The notes below the pieces were generated by a model. The model had not been told where the DNA came from, ran no database searches, and saw nothing but the letters and a program-made list of their open reading frames with translations. This document shows, in pieces, positions 23,078 to 31,078 of a stretch of DNA of 36,298 nucleotides (positions are counted from its first letter, which is position 1; each line of letters starts with the position of its first letter). Origin of the DNA: an uncultured Pseudomonadota bacterium. GTDB taxonomy: Bacteria > Myxococcota_A > UBA796 > GCA-2862545. The DNA lies in contig CAIOSP010000056.1 in assembly GCA_903861005.1 (NCBI GenBank), positions 1 to 36,298 on the forward strand, in the 5' to 3' direction. The translations under genes and the position numbers were made by a program.

Positions 23078-25438
23078 ATGGCTTCAGGGATAGCGGCCGA
23101 ACCAACACCTCAGGGCGATCGCAGCGCGTGGCGAAACGCCGAGCGCTACTCGACCTCGGACGCGGGCGGGCGGGCGGTCTTGGAGCAGCTCGACACCGAC
23201 CTTCGGGGGCTTCGCATCCTCGATACCCCGGTCTGGGTGTTCGACGCCGAGAGGTGCCAACTTCTCTGGGCCAATGCGGCCGGGCTGGAGGTGTGGCGGG
23301 CCGAGTCCGTGGCCGAGCTGCAAGCGCGCGACATCGCGACGAAGCAGTCCGAGGCGGTCTACGCGCAGCTCAACGACTATCTGGCTCGTGTCCTCGCTGG
23401 CGAGCAAGTGGGCGTGTGGGTCAAAGTTGAGCCGAAGGGCACGAGTCGGCGCTTCTACCAGAGCCATCATGCGCTCCGTCTCGCCGACGGTCGCCAGGTG
23501 TTGCTGATCGAGGCTCGAACCGAGCCGCCACCTGAGGAGATCCTCGCGCTCGCCTCCAGCTACACACTCACGCTGGGCTTGTATTCTGAGGACGGGAGGC
23601 TCCTTAGCGGCAACGCGGAGTTTGGCGCTCTGGCGGCCGTCAACTCGCTCGCCACGTTGCAGGATGTGATCCCACGCGACGGCTCGCTCGCCGATTGGCC
23701 CTCGCAGCTGGATCTCAATGCCCGGCTTCGCTTTCAGGTCGACCTCGTCACGGATCGCGGGACACGGATCTTTCGCGCGGACCTTCGACGTGTCCGGACG
23801 CGCGGCGAGCCCCCCCGCGCGATGCTCACGCTCTACGACGTGACGGAGGAGCGGGTCGCCGAAGCCGAGCGGGGCCGGGCCAAGGCTGAGGCCGCGATGG
23901 CTGCCCGAAGTGAGCTCATCGCGTGGATGAGTCACGAGCTCAGGACGCCGCTGAATGGTGTGCTGGGGTACCTCAATCTGTGCCTCGCCACCGACCTCGG
24001 GCCGAAGTCACTCGGCTACGTCCGCAACGCAGAGCGTGCGGGGCGCAGGCTGCTTGGCGTCGTCTCGGACGTGCTTGACCTCTCAAAGGTCGAGGCGGGC
24101 GCGATGGTGATGGAACAGGTTCCGTTTTCGTTGGAGTCCACGCTCGGTGACGTGGAGTCGACCGGGGCGCCGATCGCGAGTCAGAACGGCGTGGAGCTCC
24201 GCGTGGTGCTCGTGGCGGACACCCCGTTTCGCACCCGCTACGCCGTTGGCGACGCGGCGCGGCTCGTCCAGATCCTGCTCAACCTTGTCGGCAATGCCCT
24301 CAAGTTCACGGAGCGCGGCCACGTGGAGCTGCGGGCGGAGGTCCACGCGGCCGAACCCTCCGCCGATCTCCGGGACGCTGTCGACCGCGCCGCCGTGACC
24401 TTCACCGTGACCGACACGGGAATGGGTATCGAGCCGGCCGACCTCCCACGGATCATGGAGCCCTTCGCCCAGGCGGACGGCAGCATCTCACGCCGATTCG
24501 GCGGCACGGGCCTCGGGTTGTCGATCGCCCGACGGCTCGTGGAACAGCTTGGGGGGCGGCTGTGGGTCACCAGCACCCCTGGGGTGGGGAGCCGATTCGG
24601 GTTCACGTGGATCATGGAGTTCGTCGAAAGCCCCGTCGCCGAGACATCTTCAGCCGAAGCGTGGGTTGAAGATCGCGACCGGCTGCGCGGCGTCCGGGTC
24701 CTCGTGGTCGAGGACAACCCCTTCAACGCCGAGGTGTTTACCGAGCTGCTGCGCCATGCGGGCGCCGCCGTGGACACGGCTTGCAACGGTGAAGAGGCGC
24801 TCGCGAAGTTCAAAGAGCTGCCGTCGGCGGTCGACGTCCCCTACGATGTGGTCATCATGGACGTCCAGATGCCGCGGATGGATGGCTACGAGGCGACGCG
24901 TCGGCTGCGCGCACGGCCAGAGCTCGGCGAGCTTCCCATTCTTGGCATGACGGCGAACGCGGGCCTCGAGGACCTGCGGAGCTGCATCGCGGCCGGGATG
25001 TCTGAGGTGGTCACCAAGCCGATCGTGCCGGCCAAGCTGTTCGACGTCGTCTCACGTTGGTCGCCGGTCAGGTCAGCACCCCGGACACACGAGAAGAAGC
25101 CTTCGCACCTGCCGGACATCACGGTGCTGATGGCGCTCAGTCAGGGCGATCGCGCGAAGGCGCGGCGGCTGGCGGAGCTCTACTGCCGCACCACAGGTGA
25201 GGGGCTGGAGGAGCTGTCCGGAGCGGTGGCGGAAGAGAGGCCGGCCGAGGTGTCGCGCATTGCTCACCGCCTTGTCTCGGCGTCGGGCACCGTAGGCGAC
25301 TACCCCTTGGCCGCCACGCTAAAGGCGATCGAGGCGAACATGTTGAGCCTCGCGTTTGGGGAGGCGCGACCACTCCTGGACGTGGCTTCCCGACAGCTCT
25401 CGAACAGCGTTCAGGTGTTCAGGGACGGACTGGAATGA
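23078..25438 (+). CDS. Hybrid sensor histidine kinase: PAS-PAS-HisKA-HATPase-REC-Hpt
   Basis: The product is 786 residues and cytoplasmic (no membrane segment). Order: a PAS-like domain (LDTPVWVFDAERCQLLWANAAGLEVW, about 45-160) and a second PAS-like region (about 165-260). A short coiled linker leads to HisKA (WMSHELRTPLNG, phospho-acceptor His286). HATPase_c follows (NLVGNALKFT, DTGMGI, GTGLGLSI), then a receiver domain (LVVEDNPFNAEV; Asp595 in MDVQMPRMDG; KP near the end). An Hpt domain (IAHRLVSASGTVG, His730) closes the chain. This is a complete internal phosphorelay. ATG 23078 is chosen: the frame opens at 22793 inside the GST gene. Its stop overlaps the next ATG, so the REC-EAL protein is the likely output. 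Confidence 0.92.
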   Translation: MASGIAAEPTPQGDRSAWRNAERYSTSDAGGRAVLEQLDTDLRGLRILDTPVWVFDAERCQLLWANAAGLEVWRAESVAELQARDIATKQSEAVYAQLNDYLARVLAGEQVGVWVKVEPKGTSRRFYQSHHALRLADGRQVLLIEARTEPPPEEILALASSYTLTLGLYSEDGRLLSGNAEFGALAAVNSLATLQDVIPRDGSLADWPSQLDLNARLRFQVDLVTDRGTRIFRADLRRVRTRGEPPRAMLTLYDVTEERVAEAERGRAKAEAAMAARSELIAWMSHELRTPLNGVLGYLNLCLATDLGPKSLGYVRNAERAGRRLLGVVSDVLDLSKVEAGAMVMEQVPFSLESTLGDVESTGAPIASQNGVELRVVLVADTPFRTRYAVGDAARLVQILLNLVGNALKFTERGHVELRAEVHAAEPSADLRDAVDRAAVTFTVTDTGMGIEPADLPRIMEPFAQADGSISRRFGGTGLGLSIARRLVEQLGGRLWVTSTPGVGSRFGFTWIMEFVESPVAETSSAEAWVEDRDRLRGVRVLVVEDNPFNAEVFTELLRHAGAAVDTACNGEEALAKFKELPSAVDVPYDVVIMDVQMPRMDGYEATRRLRARPELGELPILGMTANAGLEDLRSCIAAGMSEVVTKPIVPAKLFDVVSRWSPVRSAPRTHEKKPSHLPDITVLMALSQGDRAKARRLAELYCRTTGEGLEELSGAVAEERPAEVSRIAHRLVSASGTVGDYPLAATLKAIEANMLSLAFGEARPLLDVASRQLSNSVQVFRDGLE

Positions 25439-26685
25439 TCTTGACTGGACCGACTGAAGCCACGATGGGGGCCTCAGATTCATATGCCAGCCTGCGCGTG
25501 CTGGTGGTGGACGACGACGAGCTTCTGCACGCGGTGGTCCAGCAGATCCTCAACGGGTTGGGCGTCGTTCATGTTGGCATCGCGCTGTCGGGCGCCGAAG
25601 CGCTCTTGGCCGTGGACCGTGCCGAGTGGGACCTGATCCTGTGCGACCTTTGGATGCCCGGGATGGACGGAATCCAGTTCGCGCGGCACCTTGGCGTCCG
25701 CGGCTTTGCCGGCGGCGTCGCCTTGACCTCCGCCGCAGACGGTCGACTGCTCGCGACGGTCGGTCACCTCATTGAAGCGCATGGCTTGAGGTTCCTGGGG
25801 GCATGCGAGAAGCCCTACGGCTGGCGGGGAGTCCGAGAGATCCTCGGCGCGGTGAACGGGCAACGTGCTCGCGCTTCATCCTCGGTGGTGCCCGAGCTCC
25901 TGCCGGTGGACGTCGTTCGCGAGGGGCTCTGCCTTGGCGGTCGTCTGCAGGTTTGGATGCAGCCGACCCTGGATGCGCGCTCTGGAAAGGCCCTCGGCGC
26001 GGAGTGTCTTGTCCGTTGGCAGGATCCGGGAGGGGCGCTGCACCCACCTAACAGCTTCATCCCCGTGGCTGAGCAGCATGGTCTGATCGATCAGCTCACG
26101 GACCAGATGTTCGTGCAGGCTGTCGCGCACATCGCGCGGTGGCGTGACGAGGGGCTGAGGGTGAAGGTCTCGGTAAACCTGTCCATGGAAAACCTGGCGG
26201 ACATTGGGTTGACGGACCGATTGCTGGACGTGGTCTCCGCGGCCCGGCTCTCGCCGTCCATGTTCACGTTGGAGCTGACCGAGACGAGTTTGTTGGAGCG
26301 GCTGCAATCCTCTTTGGAGGTGCTCACCCGCATGCGGCTGCATGGATTCGGCCTCTCGATCGACGACTTCGGGACCGGACACTCCAGCCTCGGTAGGCTC
26401 AAGCTCCTCCCGTTCACCGAGTTGAAGGTGGACCGCGCGTTCGTCAGCGGAGCGGCCCGGGACCGGAGCGCGCGCGTGATCTTGGCGTCGAGCGTGCAGA
26501 TCGCTCATTCGCTCGGAATGACGGTGGTCGCTGAGGGCGTAGAGACCACGGACGACGCGGCGATCGCCACCGACCTCGGCTGTGATGCGCTCCAGGGCTA
26601 CGGGATCGCGCGACCGATGCCTGCGGTCGAGTTCGAAGGCTGGTTCCGTAGGCACGCAGGGGCTGGGCCTGTGCTGACGCGCTGA
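25435..26685 (+). CDS. Response regulator c-di-GMP phosphodiesterase (REC-EAL)
   Basis: The 416-residue product has an N-terminal receiver (VLVVDDDELLH, acceptor Asp71 in CDLWMPGMDG, Lys in CEKPY) and a C-terminal EAL domain. The EAL signature reads AECLVRW (Glu190), and the other metal/base positions appear kept: SVNLS (Asn), LELTET (Glu), IDDFGTGHSS (both Asp), ELKVDR (Lys), VVAEGVET (Glu) and LQGYGI (Gln). It is therefore expected to hydrolyse c-di-GMP to pGpG. Its ATG overlaps the kinase stop (ATGA), which argues that the hybrid kinase phosphorylates it. A second ATG at 25465 would also leave the receiver intact. Confidence 0.92.
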   Translation: MILTGPTEATMGASDSYASLRVLVVDDDELLHAVVQQILNGLGVVHVGIALSGAEALLAVDRAEWDLILCDLWMPGMDGIQFARHLGVRGFAGGVALTSAADGRLLATVGHLIEAHGLRFLGACEKPYGWRGVREILGAVNGQRARASSSVVPELLPVDVVREGLCLGGRLQVWMQPTLDARSGKALGAECLVRWQDPGGALHPPNSFIPVAEQHGLIDQLTDQMFVQAVAHIARWRDEGLRVKVSVNLSMENLADIGLTDRLLDVVSAARLSPSMFTLELTETSLLERLQSSLEVLTRMRLHGFGLSIDDFGTGHSSLGRLKLLPFTELKVDRAFVSGAARDRSARVILASSVQIAHSLGMTVVAEGVETTDDAAIATDLGCDALQGYGIARPMPAVEFEGWFRRHAGAGPVLTR

Positions 26686-26760
26686 ACCTATTGAGGGTCG
26701 CAAGGTCGAAGCATTCAAGTTCACCCCGCTGCGCCTTGTGGTTCTGATCGACGTTGCGCC

Positions 26761-28254
26761 GTGAGCGACGGCGAGCCGGACGCGGGGGCGGGTGCCGCGC
26801 GGTTGGGCGCGCCCACCGGCTGCGGCACGCGGGCGGTCGCGCGGGTAGAGCCTCAACCGCGAGGTCGCGTGGCCGCCCCCGTCTCTGTCGAATCCGCTCT
26901 GCATACGCCGGACGCGCCGCAGGCCATGGCGCGCGTCGCTGCTTGGATTCTGGGCGCGATCGCCGTGCTCGCGTGCGTGGGCTGGGCGGTCGTCCACGCT
27001 TGGATGGATGCGTCCCAGCCCGGCGCGTTGTGGTTCGTGGCGCCGCTGTTCAACGGCGTGCTCACCTGCCTCGCCGTGCTAGGCGCGGCGCTCTGGACGC
27101 AGGCTCACTCTGCCTCGATCTCGCCCCGCGCGGCCAGGCTGATCGGCCTAGGCGCGGTGGGCGCGGGCGTCACGGTCACCGCGGCCACGTTGCTCGTACC
27201 ACCCGCGTGGCTCTCGCCGGTGTGGCTTCAGCAGCTGACGCTGCGGTCGGTCGACGCGATCGTGCACGCGCTCTACGCGGACGCGGTGTCGGACCTGTTG
27301 GTTGCGCGGGTTGGCACCAGCCTGTTCACGGTCCGGGTGCTGACGACGTGCTCGGGCGTCGAGAGCCTCACGCTGGGGGCTGGGCTCAGCGCGCTCTATT
27401 TGTGGCTCGCTCGCGCGCGGCTGCGCTTCCCCCGGGCGCTGCTGCTGCCGCCGCTCCTGCTGGTCACGTTGTACGCGGTGAACGTCGCGCGCATCGTGCT
27501 GCTCATCGCCTATGGACGACATGCGTCGCACGCGGCGCTCGACGCGTTCCATTCGTCGATCGGCTGGCTGCTGTTCGCGACCGTGGTGGGCGTCGGGATC
27601 CCCGCGGCGGAGTCCATACTGGCGCTGGCCAAGGCGAGCGGGGGCGAGGAGACCCGAGCGGCAAACCCGGCCTCGCCCTACCTTCTGCCGTTCATCGCGA
27701 CGCTCGGAGCCCAGACGACGCTGGCGCTGCTCAACGCCACGAACGGTCCGTGGGCGGCGGCGCGCTACGCGGCGGGCGTGGGGGCGGTGCTCGCGACGCG
27801 GCCGCTACGCTCGATCTGGGTGGGCGCGCGGTCCCCGGTGGCGATCGCGCTGGGCGTGCTCACCGCGGCCGCCTACGTGCTTGCGTTGGCGCCAACCGGA
27901 GCATCAGACGGTGCGCCGATCGTGGAGCAGGCGCTCCACGTGCTCGGCTACGCCCTGGTGACGCCGCTGGTCGAGGAGCTGGCGTTTCGCGGCTACTTGA
28001 TGCGCGCGCTGTCGTCGGCGCGGTTCACGTCGGTCGATTGGCGCCAGGTCGGTCCGGGCCCGCTGCTGGCCTCGTCGCTCGCGTTCGGGCTGCTCCACGG
28101 CGACGTCGGGCTCGCGTCGCTCGCGGGGCTGGCGTTTGGGCTGGCAGCGCGGTGGTCTGGCGGTCTCGGCGGCGCGATCGTGGCGCACGTTGTGGCGAAC
28201 GGCCTGCTCGCCGTGGTCGCGCTGGCCTGGGGCGCGCCCGGACTGATGCGCTGA
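26761..28254 (+). CDS. xrtE: Exosortase E/CPBP intramembrane protease fusion
   Basis: The 497-residue polytopic membrane protein joins two processing enzymes. The exosortase half carries the catalytic set: TTCSGVESL (Cys197), NVARIVLLI (Arg244) and FHSSIGWLLF (His264). The C-terminal half is a CPBP (CAAX-like) protease with EELAFRGYL (Glu405, Glu406, Arg410), FGLLHG (His446) and HVVANG (His476). This arrangement matches the exosortase E/protease type that in other bacteria handles VPEID-CTERM proteins. About 50 low-complexity residues precede the first helix; ATG 26926 (residue 56) could be the true start. No target with a C-terminal sorting signal was found in the window. The gene stands alone after the REC-EAL gene. 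Confidence 0.85.
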   Translation: MSDGEPDAGAGAARLGAPTGCGTRAVARVEPQPRGRVAAPVSVESALHTPDAPQAMARVAAWILGAIAVLACVGWAVVHAWMDASQPGALWFVAPLFNGVLTCLAVLGAALWTQAHSASISPRAARLIGLGAVGAGVTVTAATLLVPPAWLSPVWLQQLTLRSVDAIVHALYADAVSDLLVARVGTSLFTVRVLTTCSGVESLTLGAGLSALYLWLARARLRFPRALLLPPLLLVTLYAVNVARIVLLIAYGRHASHAALDAFHSSIGWLLFATVVGVGIPAAESILALAKASGGEETRAANPASPYLLPFIATLGAQTTLALLNATNGPWAAARYAAGVGAVLATRPLRSIWVGARSPVAIALGVLTAAAYVLALAPTGASDGAPIVEQALHVLGYALVTPLVEELAFRGYLMRALSSARFTSVDWRQVGPGPLLASSLAFGLLHGDVGLASLAGLAFGLAARWSGGLGGAIVAHVVANGLLAVVALAWGAPGLMR

Positions 28255-28351
28255 GTCGGGCGCCGGGCGGCGGATTGCGGGCCTCGTGCGCGCGCCGCCT
28301 GCCACGCCCGCCCGTCCGCGTTACCCGGGCGGCCCGAAGCTTGGAGCCCCC

Positions 28352-29371
28352 ATGTCGAACGACCTCCCCACGCTCAACCTCATCCTGACGCACTACCAGA
28401 ACTTCAACGCGCGCGCGCTGAAGTCGGCGACGGTGTCCTACTGGCGCCACATCGAAGGCGGCGGGAAGATGTTCTGGGCGGTGGCGGGCGCCATGTCCTC
28501 CGCGCAGCTGGGCCTGTCGCTCGCCCCGGCCATCCGTGAGGGCCTGATCCACGGCCTGTCCGTGACCGGCGCCAACCTGGAGGAGTCGCTGTTCCGCCTG
28601 GTGGCGCACCACGGCTACAAGGACTTCCCCGAGTACCGCTACCTGACCAAGCACGACGACACCGTCATCTTGGAGCAGGGCATGCGCCGCGTGACCGACA
28701 CGTCCATCCCCGAGGACCAGGCGTTCCGCGCGGTCGAGAAGGTGATGGTGCCCATGTGGCAGCGCGCCGCGGCCTCAGGCGAGCGCCGGTTCTGGCACCA
28801 GTACTTCTACGAGCTGATCACGGTCCTCGACCCCGCGATCTACGAGGGCGACCCTGAGGCCTGCTGGCTGCTCGCCGCCGCCCGCGCGGGCCTGCCGATC
28901 GTCGTCCCCGGCTATGAGGACTCCACCTTCGGCAACATCTTCGCGAGCTACGTCCACACGGGCGAGCTCAACGCGCAGATCGCCAAGTCCGGCATCGAGT
29001 ACATGGTCGACTTCTACGCGCGCTACCGCGAGATGTCTGAGGGCGCCGGCGTCGGCTTCTTCCAGATCGGCGGCGGCATCGCGGGTGACTTCCCGATCTG
29101 CGTGGTGCCGTCCATCCGTCACGATCTCCAGCAGGAGGCCAAGCCGTGGGCCTACTTCTGCCAGGTCAGCGACTCCACGACGTCCTACGGGTCGTACTCG
29201 GGCGCCACGCCGAACGAGAAGATCACCTGGGACAAGCTGACCGAGGACACGCCCATGTTTGTGGTCGAGTCCGACGCCACCATCGTCGCCCCGCTGATGC
29301 TGCAGGCGCTGCTGGAGTGCAAGCGCAACCCGGTGGCCGCCAACGCGCTGCTGGCCAAGCACGGATTCTAG
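28352..29371 (+). CDS. Deoxyhypusine synthase-like protein
   Basis: The 339-residue product belongs to the deoxyhypusine synthase fold, which in archaea and eukaryotes transfers aminobutyl from spermidine to a lysine of eIF5A. Family segments seen: LSVTGANLEESL (68-80), FGNIFASYVHTGEL (NAD-binding region) and FFQIGGGIAGDFPICVVP (237-254). In true DHS this last motif is GGG-x-x-K-(H/N), with the lysine that holds the intermediate. Here Ala-Gly-Asp follows GGGI, so the lysine is absent, as in a group of bacterial homologues. Bacteria lack eIF5A, so another polyamine reaction is likely but not determined. ATG 28352, no clear Shine-Dalgarno beyond GGAG at about 10 nt. Confidence 0.85.
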   Translation: MSNDLPTLNLILTHYQNFNARALKSATVSYWRHIEGGGKMFWAVAGAMSSAQLGLSLAPAIREGLIHGLSVTGANLEESLFRLVAHHGYKDFPEYRYLTKHDDTVILEQGMRRVTDTSIPEDQAFRAVEKVMVPMWQRAAASGERRFWHQYFYELITVLDPAIYEGDPEACWLLAAARAGLPIVVPGYEDSTFGNIFASYVHTGELNAQIAKSGIEYMVDFYARYREMSEGAGVGFFQIGGGIAGDFPICVVPSIRHDLQQEAKPWAYFCQVSDSTTSYGSYSGATPNEKITWDKLTEDTPMFVVESDATIVAPLMLQALLECKRNPVAANALLAKHGF

Positions 29372-29682
29372 GACAGCGTCCGTGCGTTGGGGCGGGCGGG
29401 CGCGCGTCTCGCGGCGGTCCAGTGCCGCCCTTGCTTGCCCCGCCGCTAGACGCCACGGTCGGTTCTCGAAGCACTCGTGGACCCAGGGGCAGCCGTCGGG
29501 TGAGTCCGAGTCGGCGGCCCTGCCTTCGTGACAGCACAGCCAGCCTGGTCGACAGTCGTCGTCGATTGGGTGGAGCCCAGCGCGCGGGGCGCGACGCCCG
29601 CACGCCCGAGGAAGGCTAGGGAGCGACAGAAGCATGCGTGTGGCGCGGCGCAGTCCGAAGCGTCCGCCCCTTGGAGACCGCG
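29372..29682. other. Intergenic region with a possible antisense Cys-rich remnant
   Basis: This 311-bp region lies between the DHS-like gene and the aldo/keto reductase. On the minus strand, from ATG 29635, one frame reads a short hydrophobic start and then IDDDCRPGWLCCHEG and DGCPWVHECF, a Cys pattern typical of small exported proteins. The frame then runs antisense into the DHS-like gene without a stop of its own. It looks like a truncated gene piece rather than a working gene. The promoter of the downstream group should lie in the right part. Confidence 0.35.
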
Positions 29683-30558
29683 ATGATCGACCTCAGCCCC
29701 GCCGGCACCTTCACCCTCGGCGACCGGACCGTGCGCCGCATGGGCTACGGCGCGATGCAGCTGGCGGGGCCGGGCGCGTTCGGGCCTCCGAAGAATCGGG
29801 CCCGGGCGGTTCAGGTGCTGCGCGAGGCGGTCGCGTCGGGCGTCAACCACATCGACACCAGCGACTACTACGGGCCGCACGTCACCAACCAGGTGATCCG
29901 CGAGGCGCTCCACCCATACCCGTCCAACCTCACGCTCGTGACCAAGGTCGGCGGCGCGCGAGGAGCAGACGGCTCCTGGCTGCCCGCGCAGCGCCCGAAG
30001 CAGCTGATCCAGGCCGTGCACGACAACCTCCGCAACCTCGGCGTCGACACGCTCGACGTGGTGAACCTTCGGCTGATGGGATCAGGCCTTGGCACCAGCG
30101 AGGGCTCGCTCGCGGAGCGGTTTGAGACGCTGGCCCAGCTGCAGCGCGAGGGGCTGATCCGACACCTCGGCGTGAGCAACGTGACGCCGACGCAGGTGCG
30201 GGAGGCCCAGACGATCGCGCCGGTGGTGTGCGTGCAGAACCTGTACAACCTGGCGCGCCGCGAGGACGACGCGCTCGTCGACGAGCTTGCGGGGCAGGGG
30301 ATCGCGTACGCTCCTTACTTCCCGCTCGGCGGCTTCTCGCCCTTGCAGTCCTCCACGCTGTCGGACGTCGCCGCCCGCCTGGACGCGACGCCGCTCCAGG
30401 TGGCGCTGGCGTGGCTGTTGCGGCGCGCGCCCAACGTGCTGCTCATCCCGGGCACCTCGTCGCTCGCTCACCTGCGCGAGAACCTGGCGGCCGTCGCGTG
30501 TGTGTTGTCGGACGACGTGATGTCCGAGCTGGACGGCGTCGGAGGCAGCCACTCCTGA
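29683..30558 (+). CDS. Aldo/keto reductase (YdbC-like)
   Basis: The 291-residue TIM-barrel oxidoreductase uses NADPH. Active-site residues: Asp58 and Tyr63 in HIDTSDYYG and Lys88 in LVTKVGG. The usual catalytic His position is Asn129 in VVNLRLMG, a substitution typical of the YdbC/pyridoxal-reductase-like subfamily. HLGVSNVTPTQV, QNLYNLARRED and VLLIPGTSSLAHLREN (cofactor-phosphate binding) complete the pattern. Substrate not determinable. ATG 29683 has GGAG 6 nt upstream; the frame opens 45 nt earlier without a ribosome site. It leads four same-strand genes with short gaps. Confidence 0.9.
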   Translation: MIDLSPAGTFTLGDRTVRRMGYGAMQLAGPGAFGPPKNRARAVQVLREAVASGVNHIDTSDYYGPHVTNQVIREALHPYPSNLTLVTKVGGARGADGSWLPAQRPKQLIQAVHDNLRNLGVDTLDVVNLRLMGSGLGTSEGSLAERFETLAQLQREGLIRHLGVSNVTPTQVREAQTIAPVVCVQNLYNLARREDDALVDELAGQGIAYAPYFPLGGFSPLQSSTLSDVAARLDATPLQVALAWLLRRAPNVLLIPGTSSLAHLRENLAAVACVLSDDVMSELDGVGGSHS

Positions 30559-30600
30559 GCGTCGTCGGGACGTTAGAGGTGTCCTCGCCTCGAGTTCACG

Positions 30601-30975
30601 ATGCTCCCGTCTCGCAATGTCCTTGGTCAGCCTCTGGTCCCTTGCTCACACGCGCCCCGCACGGGCTGGCGCAGGGACGGGTGCTGCAACACCGACGCGC
30701 AGGACCGCGGCTCCCACACCGTCTGCGCGCGCGTGACGGCGGAGTTCCTCGCCTACCTAGCGTCCCAGGGCAACGACCTGATCACGCCGATGCCCGACTA
30801 CGACTTCCCCGGCCTCAAGCCGGGGGACCAGTGGTGCGTGGTGGCGCGCAGCTGGCTCGACGCGTTCAAGGCGGGCAAGGCGTGCCCCGTGGTGCTGGTG
30901 TCCACCCACCAGGCTGCGCTCGACATCGTGCCGCTCGACGCGCTGCTCGCGCACGCGTACGCCGAAGAGACCTGA
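30601..30975 (+). CDS. DUF2237 family protein
   Basis: The 124-residue product belongs to the DUF2237 family of unknown function. Diagnostic parts are NVLGQPLVPCS (6-16), TGWRRDGCCNT (with two adjacent Cys), DRGSHTVCARVTAEFLAY, FPGLKPGDQWCV and the C-terminal THQAALDIVPLDAL. The conserved Cys set could bind a metal or form disulfides. ATG 30601 is followed closely by the family start, so it is likely complete. It lies 42 nt after the aldo/keto reductase and may be co-transcribed. Confidence 0.9.
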   Translation: MLPSRNVLGQPLVPCSHAPRTGWRRDGCCNTDAQDRGSHTVCARVTAEFLAYLASQGNDLITPMPDYDFPGLKPGDQWCVVARSWLDAFKAGKACPVVLVSTHQAALDIVPLDALLAHAYAEET

Positions 30976-31047
30976 TCGCGGCGGTGGGCGTGGTCGCGCC
31001 GAGAAGGGCTGCATCTTGCCCGCTCCCCACGCCGCTCCGGAACAACC

Positions 31048-31057
31048 GTGGTAGGGC
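31048..31057 (+). promoter_or_regulatory. Candidate extended -10 box (GTGGTAGGGC)
   Basis: GTGGTAGGGC lies about 22 nt before the aldehyde dehydrogenase ATG. The same GTGGTAG core precedes the metallo-hydrolase gene (10536, minus strand) and occurs in the repeat ends. No convincing -35 is visible. Confidence 0.25.
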
Positions 31058-31078
31058 TTGAGGGTAGGTAGGTACCCC

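Noticed and set aside
28266-28299. GGCGGCG/CGCCGCC inverted repeat after the exosortase gene
   Set aside because: The loop is 20 nt and the stem is simple GC sequence, expected by chance at this base composition.
26754-28388. 544-residue plus-strand frame overlapping the exosortase gene
   Set aside because: It is an Arg/Gly/Ala-rich shadow. The 26761 frame has the membrane helices and both catalytic sets.
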